From: Cladocopium goreaui
Lineage: Eukaryota; Sar; Dinophyceae; Suessiales; Symbiodiniaceae
Reading direction: 5' to 3'
Assembly: GCA_947184155.2 (NCBI GenBank)
Contig: CAMXCT020000269.1
Coordinates: forward strand, 147,501-211,500
DNA length: 64,000 nt
The translations under genes and the position numbers were made by a program. A model generated the notes under the pieces. The model did not search any database, had not been told where the DNA came from, and saw only the letters and a program-made list of their open reading frames with translations. This document shows positions 12,061 through 26,500 of the stretch, in pieces; position 1 is the stretch's first letter, and each line of letters opens with the position of its first letter.

Positions 12061-12846
12061 GTGACTGTTCTAAGTCTATAGCAGCGACTGCAGTTAAATT
12101 ATGTCAAATTATCGGTTATTTATATTTATTTATCACATCAGATCCTTTACAAACTGTTGGGGCGATTCATGATGTTTGACCATGTTTGACCATTGTGGCC
12201 AAAACCAGCATGTGCAGATAGTGGAGTTAGCCGTTAGCCCATTTGAATGCGGTGGCAAACCCAAGGCCATAAGCAACTACTGTAGCATTTGGGCTATGAT
12301 CTGACAACCAACGCATTTATTCATCTTTATGTGTGATTTATGTTAATGTTCGATGCACAAACGAAGGTCATGCAGAGTAATCAACATGTTTACAACCTAT
12401 AGGCTGCTTCACATTGCTGCAATTGCAGCGGAGAAACATAGAGACACTCAAAGAGTAAATGCATGCATTTTTGAAAGCCTCAGGTGGAAACTCAAAATGT
12501 TTGGTCAAGATCCTTGGTCGTTTTTTTGAAGCTCAAAGATGTTTTTTTCTTGAGGCACTGAGGATGCTAATAAGACTCTATGGCCTGGAATAGTTTTTAG
12601 TGGCCAGCGTTTGGGTATGCTTGTGCCTGAAGCCTTCCGACGAAAAGATGCTGTCACCTCTCGGTTTCACGGCTGTTGCCTCTTGCTGCTGGGGTCGTGT
12701 GGGCAGCTACGCAATTTGAAGCTGCGGCAAATTATAGGTCAACCCAAGCTTTTCTCTTTAAACTCACCTCTTCCAAGTCAGATTCTTAGTTAGTTTAACC
12801 ATTCTGATCTCGGTCCCTGCTTGATAAGCAACTCTTCTGCTGTCAG
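12061..12846. other. intron upstream of helicase core, one weak exon
   Basis: Mostly non-coding. A weak coding-like block sits at about 12609-12720 (GMLVPEAFRRKDAVTSRF), with no settled frame. Confidence 0.3.
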
Positions 12847-13035
12847 GACATCTTCGGAGTTCGTGGAGGGATTTTAGCCGACGGCATCGGATATGGCAAG
12901 ACCACCATCACCCTGGCGTTGATGGACCACCGCAGATGTCATGACCTTCCCTCCACCAATGCAGCAGCTAAGCAGCTACTGCCTTCACGCGCCACACTCA
13001 TCATGATGCCACCCAATCTTTGGCAACAATGGCAG
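12847..13035 (+). CDS. SNF2 helicase exon: motifs I and Ia
   Basis: The AG|G acceptor (12845-12846) starts DIFGVRGGILADGIGYGKTT: the Walker A loop (GIGYGKT, usually DEMGLGKT). It ends TLIMMPPNLWQQWQ, the motif Ia region (usually P..L..QW). The donor is GA at 13036: sliding the junction gives no GT-AG alternative, and the next exon continues QWQ|DEINKFLP in phase 0. Confidence 0.92.
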
Positions 13036-16000
13036 GAGGGTGCCATCTGAGTTTCTGATAGTTTCTGTTGAAAAGCTGAGTTCCTGAAGCGATATGGGCC
13101 ATGGGATGAAATTTAATGATGGAATGTTTTTTTTTTTTTTTAAATGGTGTTTGTATGTGTTTCTGGTGTGTGACCCGTCAACCTTCATACCCTGACAGGA
13201 TGAAATCAACAAGTTCTTGCCTTCCGGCTCCTTTCGAGTAATTGCAGCAGCTGACGGCGGTCAGCTGCGGCGCTTTTCACTGGAGGCTTTGCAAATGGCG
13301 GATGTTGTCATCGTGCCCTATCCCATTTTTCGTGGGAGATCATACGCAAATTTGAAACTGGACAAAGTCAGTGTCATGTTTTTTTTTCCCTTTAATTGAG
13401 AGAGAATCGGTCGTTGATGCTTTGGTGCCCAGTGGCACCCCTTGTCTTGGAATCCAGGAATCCCTGCAAGTATGAAGGGGGGATTTGATCAGAGCGGGCA
13501 ATAATGCGAACGATTTCAAACGTTCGTCATTTGATGATTCAGGGATTCCTGAAAAAAATATTGTATATAAACATATAATATACATTACATGTTCTTGGAG
13601 GACTTCATTTTTTCATACCAGTCTCATCATGTATCATCATTCTTCAGTTTATGTCAATATATATGTATATGTCATTATATATTCATCTTGTTTCCTCATG
13701 ACTACATGTCAATCATGTCATTGTGTCCAGAGAGTTTTCACCACGATTTTGCCCCAGGAAATGGCGCTTAAAGCACTTCTATTGGCACCGCATCATCGCG
13801 GACGAGTTTCACGAGTTGATTGGTGCGGCAGTAGATGGTCACCATCCCTTCAACGAGGCCAAACATCAGTTGACCCAACTGGAGGCAGAAAGCCGATGGG
13901 GGTTGAACCTTGGAACCTACATCATACATCAATATACATCACTTTGGAGCTGAGAGTGTGCTATGTTTCAAGATGTGTTTTGTGGTGCTGGAGGAATGCC
14001 AGGGCATGCAATGTCCAGGATCTTTCAAATCACCTTTCTGTACCCCCTGATTTATTCACATGTTTGCCCTTGCTGTTGGGGTCCCTTTGTGTCAAGGACT
14101 AGCACCCCACCATTTCAAACTGTCGCGGAGATCGCCGTGACCGCCACGTTTTTTCACCGCAAGATCGAGCGGACCAAAGATGCATGCGTTCGATTCATCA
14201 CGGAGATGGTCCGGCAGAACAAGAACGTCGCGAAGCAGTTGAGTTAAGTCGGGTCAGGGTAAAGACGACGAGAAAGTCATGGATTTTTTTCGCCATCAAC
14301 AAAGTAGGGATGATGATGATGATGATGATGATGGTGATGGTGATGGTGATGATGATGATGATGATGATGGAACTCGTTTGTGGAACTTGGATGAACTTGG
14401 GGTCTCATCTATCTCCAGCAAAGAAAAACTTTCACGCTCGACACCTACTGTCTGTGATTCACCTTGATCAAACAGCAGTTCGAAACATCCATGGGCTTCC
14501 AGCTTTGCGCTATCTTTAAAAATCCTTAAAACTAAGGCTGTAGTGCTTCCAGATGTGGTGCAGCACAAGATTGAGGTGCTACAATCTCGAGACTTGGGAT
14601 AATCTTGGAGGATTTCAATACTATTTCAATGGGTTTCATGATATCACTCCACATCAATGGGGATCTCAACAGCTTCTGGGTGGAAAAAAAACATGAAGAA
14701 AACGTGTTTCAACGTGGCGAGCCGTGAGAGACAGCGGTGGGCTATCCTGGACCCAGGACACGAACGTGCCCTCTACTTGCAGCACGAGAGGGACAATAGG
14801 TACAGCCGCGGCATTCCAATCACCCTGTGGGATTGTGCTTCGCTTCACATGGACGCCTGGATTTCCCGAGTTGGTTTTGCTTGCTGGAACCAGAAGCAAA
14901 ACCACCAGAGAGGGATAGAACATTTGGGTATCTATTTAATCTATTTAGAATCAGCTTGTTTTGTCAAGAATGTTGTCTTCATATGTAGCACGTCCCCTCA
15001 AAATAGGAAAGGAATTGATCATTTTATTGATTCACATTTTAGTGGATGTTTCTTTTCAATCGTTTTGGTGGTACTTATTTGCTTTACATATCTTTTAAAG
15101 GTCGGTGATGGCCCCCAGGATGTGGATCCTGAAAGAAGTAGCCCAGCTCGACAGATGAAGTCGCCCGAAGAACTCTGCCTGGAGATGTTGAAAAAAGATC
15201 GGGAAGCGACCTGGCATGACCTGGTCGGAGAGGCAAAAAAACCCTCTGGTTATGACTAACATAGCTATTGAAACTGGCCATAGAAATAGTGGATTTTCCT
15301 AGTAAAAATGGTGATTTTCCATAGTTATGTTAGTTTACCAGAGGGTAACAACTTTGATTGTCAACAAACTTGAAGGAAATTAAACATGACTATGTATATT
15401 ACTGTAAAAACATGTAAAAACTGCAACAGTAAATCTCCTCGATGTGATTTTGCCATGGCTTTCGGTGGACCCCTTGACAGGTTTTGCGGTGGTTTTCTGG
15501 GGATATGGGAGATATGTATACTGTAGACTATATAGATGTGATCATCTCTGATCATCCCAGTTGGCAAGTGGGTAACCCCAGTGATCATTAGGGTAGATGG
15601 GTGATAGATTTATAGGTGTCTTTATGTGATTTTGGTGATTTCCCCGGTGGAAAATCCACCTCCACCTCTAGGGAATCCCCCTGAGCTCCCAGGAGACGCA
15701 GCGCTATGACGATGAACTGTTTCAGCATTGCGTGGCCATTGATGCTCAGCGGTGCACTGAACTTATTGGGGAACCATAGGGAACCATAGGGAACCATACC
15801 ACTACCTTCCCATCATGGTGGTTAGTAAGGGTAACCATCCCAACATGGCCTTCAGGTTAATGACCTAGAATTTATCCATGGGGGTCACCTTTGGCCAAAA
15901 TACCAAAGCAATACCAAAGTTTGCCAAATCAGTCCCTTCCATGTTTCAATGTTTCCTAAAAGGGCAATATATTTTTTATTAATTTGTACTAATATTTTTT

Positions 16001-17567
16001 TTTATTAATTTGTACTAATATCATTTTCAAATTTCAGTGTTATCATTGTAATTACTATATGTCATATTTATATACGCATGATAATGACTATATATTATAT
16101 ATACAATATACATACAGTAGGTATACTCCAGTCTTGTTTGATCGTGAAATCTCACTACAAGGTATCCACCTAAAATCTGTGTTACTATTATTATTAAATA
16201 TTATCATTATCATTATATATTTTTATCATTATTATAATCAATCATGTGTATATATATATATCAAACTTGTTTGTTGTTATCAATCACTTATCATAATTAT
16301 GTAAGCCAACCTAGCTGAACCATGGGGTCCCCTGCAGGAAGGTTATGTTCGCCTCTATTCCCAGCTGCTGGAATACCTGGCCATGTCTTCTCACGACCCA
16401 CGACCTGGGAGAAAGCCGGCCACCTGACAGCTGAAGAGCGGATGGTTGAGAGTGTATAGGAACCTCCAACAAAAACAGAACAGTACAGGTTGAGGTTTCC
16501 AATATGTACTATTTACAAGTATTTTAGGATTGGATCTGATTTGATTTATGGCATTTTTTTTCGTGGCTACAGTGTTGTAGCCTCAGAAATCATCATAACC
16601 CCAAGCTTTGGCATCAAGCCGCTGGTTTTGTTGTTTGACACCTCCCAAATACATTTCATGGTTATACATGGTTTGCATATCCATTATTGGATAGGTGCCC
16701 AGCAATAAACACTTGCACATGATTTCACAAATCACCCTAAATACATGGGCTATTGATGGCTATTATTGTTATACATGCCTTATATGATATGGTTGTACAA
16801 TATGATACAATCTACAGATCATATGGTTGTGCCCATGTTATTGTATACAACCATATCATTTTTTAGTGCCCATACAGATACTTTATTGCACTGAAAAGCG
16901 CCCTCGCTGCGAGGCATCTGAGAAACTCTACCGACAATTGGGCCCGGGGCGCCACACCCTGGCTGACTTGGTCACTTGGCAAAGCATGGGGCCAGGCCTG
17001 GGGTCAAAATTCTTCTATATATGTCGAATATGTACTTGATTCTCAAGTTGTTATCGTGACTATATGTGATTGTTGTATGATTATATAAATTATATATGAT
17101 TAATGATTGTGATTCATGATTCTCATTGTCAATTGTTTCAAGCAGTCTTCTTATTGTTGATGATCTATCATTATCTGGTTATTGTTCATTAGCGGATTTT
17201 CCCACTTTCCGGGAGGTGCAGTGATGCCCAAATGGCAACATTGGGTGTGTGTCCTCACACTTCTTGTAAGGTTAGCTGCTATATGATATCCCCTGCATCC
17301 CACCCTGCAATGATAAGATGCGTGCCCCACCTTTTAAATGCCACCATCGTGATGCCACCATTGTGATGCAGATCAGCCAGATTGCGTTGAGACACATCGA
17401 CGGGTCAAATGAAATGAACTCAAATACACTTGTTGATGATTAAGCCGAATCAAATCCGCATATTAATCATATTCATATATAGTTCAATGAAATCAAATCT
17501 ACACACCCACACGCATAGTGCATATACAATCATATACATATATAATCATATATACACATTATTTGCA

Positions 17568-17598
<31 letters not shown>

Positions 17599-20500
17599 CA
17601 TAAATAAATAAATAAATATATATATATTATGTATTATATATTTTTTGTACGTCCGTTTTCAGTAAGGCCCCGTGTTGAATGGGTATTAGCATCACATTCC
17701 CTTCAATCAATTGAATCGAGTTGTTGTTGGTTGAGATACATGTTGGTTGGATTGTTATACCGTACTGAAGCATTTTGGGGGGGTTGAAAACGTTGAGCAA
17801 GATCTCCGCATATCTAAGATGTTCTTTTCCTACTAGCTGCTAGCTGGTTTCTTAATATTGGAAGGTTAAACTACACAATCGGTACAGTAAACTATATGAT
17901 AATTGTTATGGTGACTGATAGTGAACAGCGGCCCCTCGATTTTTTTCCGACATTTCTTCTTGGATCTCGTGCTGCAAGGAGTTGCTCCACTGCAAGATGC
18001 ACGAGTGGCGTGCGTTGGGCGACGATGCTTCCGGCAGCGATGCACAGCGCGCCGCGCGGGCCACGCGGGTGAAATGCATGGCTGAAGCAGTACCTGGGGC
18101 TGAATCTGGGGCTTATTGAGGCTTATTGGGGTTATTTTATGGTGAAAACCGTAGACGGGAACCTCAGGAACCTCACGATTTTGGTGGTTTGTTCTAGCTT
18201 GTTTTTGCCTCATGCTTCTTTTAAGCCATGACAGAAATTTCAGGAACATAGGGGAAATTCCACGATTTGAGAAAAATTGTTACCGCGTGTTTGGTAGGAA
18301 ATTGGTCCTCCAAAGCCATTCCGGTTTCATCCCAGTATGGATCAGAAGAATGGGCTACCATACATTGGCACTGGTAGAGAGAGAGAGAGAGACATTGGAT
18401 GACATTGGCACTGGTTTGAGGGGTGAAAAATGTGGAAAACTGACGAACAATGCATTGTTGTAACCACCGCATGAGGGCACGCAAGAGAAAGTGGGGCCCA
18501 ACATGGCCGAACTTTCTTGGGTGTCCTCCACAGGGTGGTCGTGTAAATCTGTGGGATGCTCACCAATTCATTGGCTAAGGCAGTCAAACCAATCATTTGA
18601 AACAGCGCAGGTATCCCCAACACAATCCATTCAGTGGAATTGTTCTGCCATATTTCCTGGGGTACCAGGGTTGGGGGGGAAAGATTAGATAGGGGACGGG
18701 TTCCAAGTCAATGACATGTCAAGACACGTGTGGTCAGGCAAAGCAGAAGACTTTGATGCCGACTCGAGGCTTTGGGCATGAAGGGCATGGAGATTTCCAT
18801 GATTTGCCCGTGAAAATGGAACATGAAATCGAAGAGAACGGAATGGATGATGTTTTTGCAGGCCAGTAACCAATACCGAACCAGTTGATGATTCCATCAT
18901 ATTCCATCCATCTTCAAGGAGTTTTAGTATGTACAGCATGTTTGGAGGTACTCTCGACTCCCGAGACACACAGATACTTGTACAGAAAAAAAATCATCGG
19001 ATTAGCTGAGACAAGGGACAACATGGGATTTTCCAGTATGCCACTGCAGACACGGGTAGATGGCCTGCTGAACTTTCCTGAGGAATGCCTGAAGGCACCA
19101 CTTCCCAGCAAGAAGTGGGAATGGTAAACGCATGAAAACATCATGAAACGAATGTGTTATGCCAGTTGTGCCAATGGTGGTCTTAATGGTATGCATTGAA
19201 ATACTGTATCAACATATCAACGATGTTGCCCACAAAAAGTAAAGTCAGCTCACTTAAACATGTATCATAAGATATAATTAACTATGAAATTGTCTGTGAA
19301 TTTCCTCCGTGTCATTTGACCATATTTGACCCTTCAAGAGGCAGCAGCGAAAACTTGCAAAGAGAGATCAAGAAGGAGTGTGAGAAAGAGCTGGTGACTG
19401 GGCTGCGTCGTATCGGTAGAATTTAGTGTCATGAGTCATGAGGGACGAGCACTCACGTGTGCACTGTTTTTTTCCCTCGCTTGTGCTCTGGATTTGCTTC
19501 GTATGAAGGAATCCCCGAAAATGGCCTTTAAACTTCACTTACTGTAACTTTACGTATCATGTAAACGTTCAAAGAACTATCAACGTATTGTTGTTTTGTA
19601 AAGGAGGGGGGGGCCGTAAAAATTGAGACTTCACGTAACATTAGTACTTACCATGTCAATGTTCTTCATACTATCAAAGTGTTGCTTTGTAGGGGAGAGG
19701 TGGAGGCTAAAATTGTAAATTTCACGTAACATTACTTACCATGTCAACGCTCTTCATACTGTTAACGCATTGTTTTGTATGGGAGAGGGAGGCAGTAAAA
19801 TTTGAAACTTCACTTATAATTGCTTGCCGTGTTAACGTTCGTCATACTATCAACGTATTGTTTTGTAGGGAAGCGGGGGCCCCTAAAATCTGAAACTTCA
19901 TTTGACTTACCATGTCAAAGTTCTTTTTCCTCAACGTATTGTTTTGTAGGGGAAAGGGGGGGTGTTAAAATGTTAAATTTCACTTAACAATACTCAACTT
20001 TGTCAACGTTCCTCAGTTGCTGGTGGGGCTTTTTGGGAATGATTTGCAGGTCAATTTGTGGCTGACTTATAGGTCACATCAAAAAGGTCCAGTATTCTCC
20101 ATCATGGTCCAGGTACATATGAGCCACCGTAAAAACCCCGGCAATACTAAATATGTATTGGACGGACATTGGTTTATGGAAATGGATGGAAATTGTTAAA
20201 AACACACGGTAAGCGATGGGACCTTCCCAAATTAGCGATACCCCTTTTCAAGGTTATGTCTTTTTATTTCTCTTATATCCACATTAGCGATACCCAAATT
20301 GGACGTTGATTTCTGTGAATTATATATTTAAAAACGTAGCAGTTTCCTGCAAGCGATACCCCCCAAGTTTACCATATATCATTATTGTACAAACGTGTGG
20401 TAAGCGATGGGACCTTCCCAAATTTGTGGATGTCCTTCCCTGAACCTAGGGTTTTCGAGATTGCTCATATGGGGGTGGAAGAAAAATACATACAACCAAG

Positions 20501-23500
20501 AACAAACAGTAACAAACACACAAAAACACGTTTTTGGGTGCAGGCATGATCAGGCATGTATAATTACAGTAGAATCAATTTTATATATATATATAGACAT
20601 ATTCAAGTAGGACGGGGTGTAGATGACTTTTGTGTTTCTCTCGCTTGAAGACAAGCTCTGTGTGGTCCCAGCAATCTGCAGGCGTGTCTTCGAAACTTGG
20701 AACAGCACCTCCTCCGTGCGCTCCTCTTCGAGAGATCTCTGGAAGACGTCTCTGAATCCTTTACCTGTCCCATTTGTTGCTTGGAGTCAGAGCATATTTC
20801 CAGGAGCGCCAGGACTCTGATGGTTCGGGAGGGCGACTCCTTGATCCAGGAGATATAGTTCACAAAAACATGGAAAAACTCTCTCATAACTTTAGAGAGA
20901 AAGGCCGTTTTTCCCTGTTTTTGCTTCCATACTTCAGTTTTTCTGAAAATGATTTTGCCAGTGGCCACATCCTGCCCCTGGACTTTCAGGTTTTGAAGAG
21001 GTGCCGATTCACGACTGCGGCATTGCACCCTGTGCGCACAAAGCTTGCATGAAATGCTGGGGTGCTTGTCTAAATCAAGACTGGAGATGCCCTATGTGCA
21101 GAAGTGACTGGGATTGAAACACGGACTTCAGAATACTTCGGACATTGCTTCTGCATATATATATATGATTATATAACTGGTTTGTTTATGTACGCCCGCT
21201 AAGTCTGCACATCAATTGGGAATTGATGTTTTCCTAGCAGTTTAAGTTGGAGGAATATGGATTAAACAGTTTCTGGACTTTGAGCGACAGTGAATCGGTG
21301 CATGGTCATAGACAACCCCAGCCCTTGTTTGATGATGTGATATCGGGACTGCAAGCATTGCCGTTTCAAGAGATGAAGGCAACGTCCCACACAGGGCTCA
21401 AATATGTTTTGTTTTTCCATCCTGTTTTTTTAAGTAATTATTATAACATATATTCTAATATCTCTTCCACCAGAACCCAGAGCTTTCAGATATTCAGATT
21501 GATGTGTGCATACATATATATATATATATGTAATACACATGCGTATATATGCGTGCATATATATATATATACATATATGGTCCGTGTCCCGTGTTCCCAA
21601 CCCCCCCATGGGATGGGTCTCCAGGTAGCACCCCCTTCCCTTCTATTTGCAAGCTATTGGCAGCATTTCTGAGGTCCAGCCTCATATTTGCTAGGTCTTT
21701 GCAGCATTTCTGAATACCAGCCACGCACACACGCGCACACGCGCACACACACACACACACATACACACATACACACATACACACATACACACATACACAC
21801 ATACACACATACACACATACACACATACACACATATACACATACACATACACACACACACGCACACACACGCATGCATGCATGCATTGCATTGCATTACA
21901 TTACATTACATTACATTATACATTACTTTACATTACATTACATTACATACATCATACACCCCACCACCACAGGCCACAGGGGGTGAAAACCATAAGAAGC
22001 AAAACTGGCCACGCATCACCAACATCCCAAACACTCCACCACCACAGGCCATGGGGGGGGAACCATAAGCAAGACAGAACACCCATCCCCATTTGCAGGG
22101 GGGGCCGATGCTGAACCATATATACATCCGTACGCATTGTCACATGTGGATCCACATGGTAGGTATAGTAGCAAGGTATTCCGAACACAATGTTTCAGAT
22201 TCAATGGCCAATTTCAAGTGTCCATGATCCAATGCAAACATTGCGGTAGAATTTATCCACCTTGGTATTTGTACAATGGCAGATTTGCCCAGTCCCTTGG
22301 GCAGGAATCAAACTTGAGACACAGAAGAAAAAAAACAGACGGTCCACGCAAAGATCAACAAAGGGAAAAGGTTTGTGCCCCTGGTCGTTAGATCCTGAAA
22401 CCCTGGTCCTGTGAGCCTGTGAGTGCAAATTACATTCCAACGAGTGTGAGTCGCCACATCTTGGTTGGATCAAGTCCCACTTGTTTCCACAGAACTGGAT
22501 GGAAAATGTACGGTTGAAACCTTGGAAGCCCCCCAAAGAGAGGGTAATCATCCATTGAAGCACACCACAATACAGTAGTACAGCATATTTTGTTTTTGCT
22601 AATCGGCCCCTCGGGTGGTTCAATCATGTAAACTCTGGTGGTTTTCCAACATATGGAATTCCATCATGTCCCTATATGTTCCTATATTTGCCCATGTTTT
22701 TCCCATATGTTTCTTATAAATCCTGTGGATCTCTGGATTTTTTGACGGCCTGGCCTATCTTCTGGAAAGGCCCAACACCGGCCTTTTCACAGCGCCAGGT
22801 GAGGTCCTCATCACTCGGGTGGTCTCCGTGGAAGTTCCGAATCATGGCGGCTGTTGTGGCGGTTGTGGCTATTGTGGCTGTTGATCTTATTGAACCATCT
22901 GAACCATATGCTGATTGTAATTAGATGTAATCAATGTAACCATCATATATATATATTATCTATGGCCTTTATGGTTGTTCATATGGTTATTGTAATTAGA
23001 TGGAACCATATCATGTAACCGTCATATATATATATACATTATCTGATCTATGGCCTTTATGGTTGTTCATATGCTTGTTGTAATTAGATGGAACCATATG
23101 TAACCATCATTTATTGTAACATGTTGTAACTGTCACATAAAAAATATATTTGTTATACATATATATATATATTGTTTTTGTTTGTTAACGTTGGGTCCTG
23201 GGTTCTTACTTCCATGACTATCATGGTTACAATGGTTATCAATGATTTCATGATTATAATGGTTGTGATGATATTATAGTGATGTACTGATGAGGACATA
23301 GTTATATTGTGTATAGAGCAGTATAGAACATAACTATAGTGTATACATACACTATAGTGACTATAGTTATATATATTAGATTGCAAATGGCTATACACTG
23401 TTATATGTTATGCATTACTATATTTATACATAACTTTGTTTATTTATGGGAATTTTACAGCGTGCTTTTGTAGGATTTCAGCAGTTGTTAAAATCAACAG

Positions 23501-26500
23501 TTTTCCCTGATGAGTGGAGGGATGAGCATCAAAGCTGCTGCTTCAGGTGTCTTGGGGTGCTTGTGTCAGATTTGGCAGAGGGAATCCTGAAACCAGTATA
23601 TAGTAGCATGACAGTCAGATCTCCCCCTAATGATGTGACCTTGTTTGGAGTAAGCACTACAGTACACCAACACAGGCAGCATCAAATAGCCGTCCCACGG
23701 AAACTGCAGAAACCACAGCTTCTGCGGCCGTTTCTAAGGAAAGCGTTTTTACAGCAGATGCCGGATACACGGAGTATCGTCCAAAAACTGGGACGACATC
23801 ACAACCGAATCCAAGTCTCAAAGCATCTTGGACCTCTACAGCAGTAAGAATGAACTTAAAAGTGGAGTAAGATCCATCACTTTTTTCGTGGTTTCGATCT
23901 TGGCATCAGTGAAGATTGGAGAGGAAAGGTCGGTGAAACATCGTTTTAAGATCATCGAACTTGCTTGCCTTCAATTGTTTGTTTTGATGCAGAGCACAAA
24001 GCCTAATGTATCTGCAGGATTTGGGATCCCACAGAAAGAACGGCGGATGTCCTTCGTTTTGGAACCATTCTTTTCTAAGACACCATTCAAACTTCAACAT
24101 GAAACCCCAGGTACAGCGTCTACGGTTCCAAGCTGCAAAGCGTCGTGGAGATCATCCTGGGCATCTGGGATTCTGAGCCAGGCAGGGCGGCCCCATGGCC
24201 CCATTTAGCTCGGAAGGATCAGGATATAACCAAGGTCATCCATATGATATGCATAGTGCAGTAGAATATCATACATATATATATATTATAATATACTTTC
24301 TGAACCCCATGAACTACAGTTAGATCTACCCCCATAAACCCAGTTGAAGTGTAGTTGACGCTGTATGTTTACCAGAACCACAATATTCTTAATTATTATA
24401 TCTTACAACACCATTATCTACAACTAACATTCGGTTGTATAATACCCAGTTATTAATTATTATCTTATAATAGCTAATTTATATCAGTTATATCTAATAC
24501 TATCATGGGACTATCTATATGCTTATATGTTAAGTATATCAGTTATGTCATCCCATTGTTATCTAATAAGTTATGCCCAATGGTCTATATATTATCTAAT
24601 TTCACAGTTTCATCTTACCAACATACAGAAACAGTATACAGTATATAGTTGTGAATTTGAATGCCCATGGAATTGCTGATTCCGAAAACAAAAAAAATAA
24701 AAAAAAACAATTCAAAAAACGACTGAAAATAAAAAACAAAAAATAATCAAAATAAAAACACCTGGAAAACAGATACTCAACAGAAGACTCAGAAAAAACA
24801 CACAAAATAACAAAATAAAAAAAATAAAAGAAGGAAACTTTGCTGCAAAATGCTGATTTTGAAGGAAAACTTGTGAAATCTGCTGAACATTGGAAACAAA
24901 TCAGGAAAAATGCAGATTTGAGTCCGGGATTTAGTCTTCTGCTGAGATCTTTTAATCGCGTTGGAGAAAAACAACAAACATGTTAAAAATCTGAGGGGGA
25001 AAAAAACCAAAACAACATGTTCAGCAGATTTCGCAAGTTTTTCCTTGAAAATCAGCATTTTGCAGCCAAGTGTCCTTTTTTGTGTTTTATCTATTTGTGT
25101 TTGTTTATTTTTATTTTTGTTTTCCCCCTCAGATTTTTAACATGTTTGTTGTTTTTCTCCAACACGATTAAAAGAAACAAATCCAGACTCAACAGAAGAC
25201 TAAATCCCGGACTCAAATCTGCACTTTTCCTGATTTTTTTTTCAATGTTCAGCAGATTTCCCAAGTTGTTTCTTCAAAATCAGCACTTTGCAGCAAAGTT
25301 TCCTTTTTTTTGATTTTGTGTTTTTTTTTTTTCTGAGTCTTCTGTTGAGTCTCTGTTTTCCAGGTGTTTTTATTTTGATTATTTTTTTGTTTTTTATGCT
25401 CAGTCGTTTTTTGAATTGTTTTTTTTTAAAGTTTTTTTTCCCCTTGATTTTGGAGTTCTGTGAGGAATTCTTTTTCACAACTATATATAGATTGTATATA
25501 GATTATATTTTCCATATAATATATAATATGCATAACGTATAGTATATATGATATATTCTTATAAATAAAGATAGATATGGCATCCCTCCAGATATAAATA
25601 TATATATATATATAAATAGATTTATAAATAATCTTATTCCCCCTAGTTATGGCATTTTTCCAGGCGCCAAGATCCTGGTCTTCTGCCAGTCCGAAGAGCT
25701 CCGGAAGCGCGCGGACCATGCCTTCGCCACCTTCGGCCTGGAGCACGTGACGCTGAAGGGCGATGCCCTGGAGCGGGCTGCCTCCATCCGACGTTTCTAC
25801 GGCGACCCAGGGACGGGGTGGGCTATGGTGGGCTGGTGGTTGATGTTTATTGGGTGGATTAATGATATGGGTATGGATCAATACCTATGAATACCATTTT
25901 TAGTGGGATGAACATCCATAAATCCCAGCTATTTTGATGTGAACAGAAGGGGTACTATAGGTTTTGACACACTGCCATATAATTATGAAAATTACATCTA
26001 TGATGGGTGATATATTGAAGAATTAAGTGCGATGTTGTGATATTTTTTGTTGATATGATTTGAGAGATGGTATGATATGATACGATATGATTCGATGTTA
26101 TAAATGATGACTGGGATATCCTGGAGCACGCATGATACCATATACTTCAAAAAGTTGGATTATGGATTTGTTTACTTTAGCATTAAAGTTCAATCTCACA
26201 TTCTATACTGTAATTCCAGTAATTAGACTGGAAGCAAAGCCAGTTATGTCGATGGTTAAATTTTTGTGAATGCGGCCATGCGTGTCATGCCTGGCTTAAA
26301 CCATTGAGTCGTAGGTGTGGTATCTATTCCTGGTGGTTCAATTCTGGTGGGGCGAAGAATCAACTATGCATTTTAGTTTCTGAAGCCATCAAACCACGAC
26401 TTGTTGGCCCTTCAAAGGCTGTTTTCCTTACTCTTGGAAATCAATCATGGCAATGAACAATCCCCAAAGTTGTTTCTTATATACATCGTGAAATTGTGGA

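Larger units (their letters stand above)
21106..24110. other. long non-coding stretch with two weak exon candidates
   Basis: Contains CA/ATACAC and ATTAC microsatellites (21500-21950), CCACCACAGGCC repeats (21960-22060) and a 90-bp tandem repeat (22915-23115). Weak exon candidates: 22738-22798 (FDGLAYLLERPNTGLFTAP, before a GTGAGG donor) and about 23658-23850, where two frames are open. Confidence 0.35.

Noticed and set aside
20603-21028. 141-codon minus-strand frame
   Set aside because: Antisense to the RING exons, whose zinc ligands and phase are clear on the + strand.
21494-21896. Cys/Val/Met-rich and His/Thr-rich open frames on both strands
   Set aside because: Products of the CA and ATACAC microsatellite.
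25017-25542. Phe/Leu-rich open frames
   Set aside because: They come from T-rich inverted-repeat sequence in a helicase intron.
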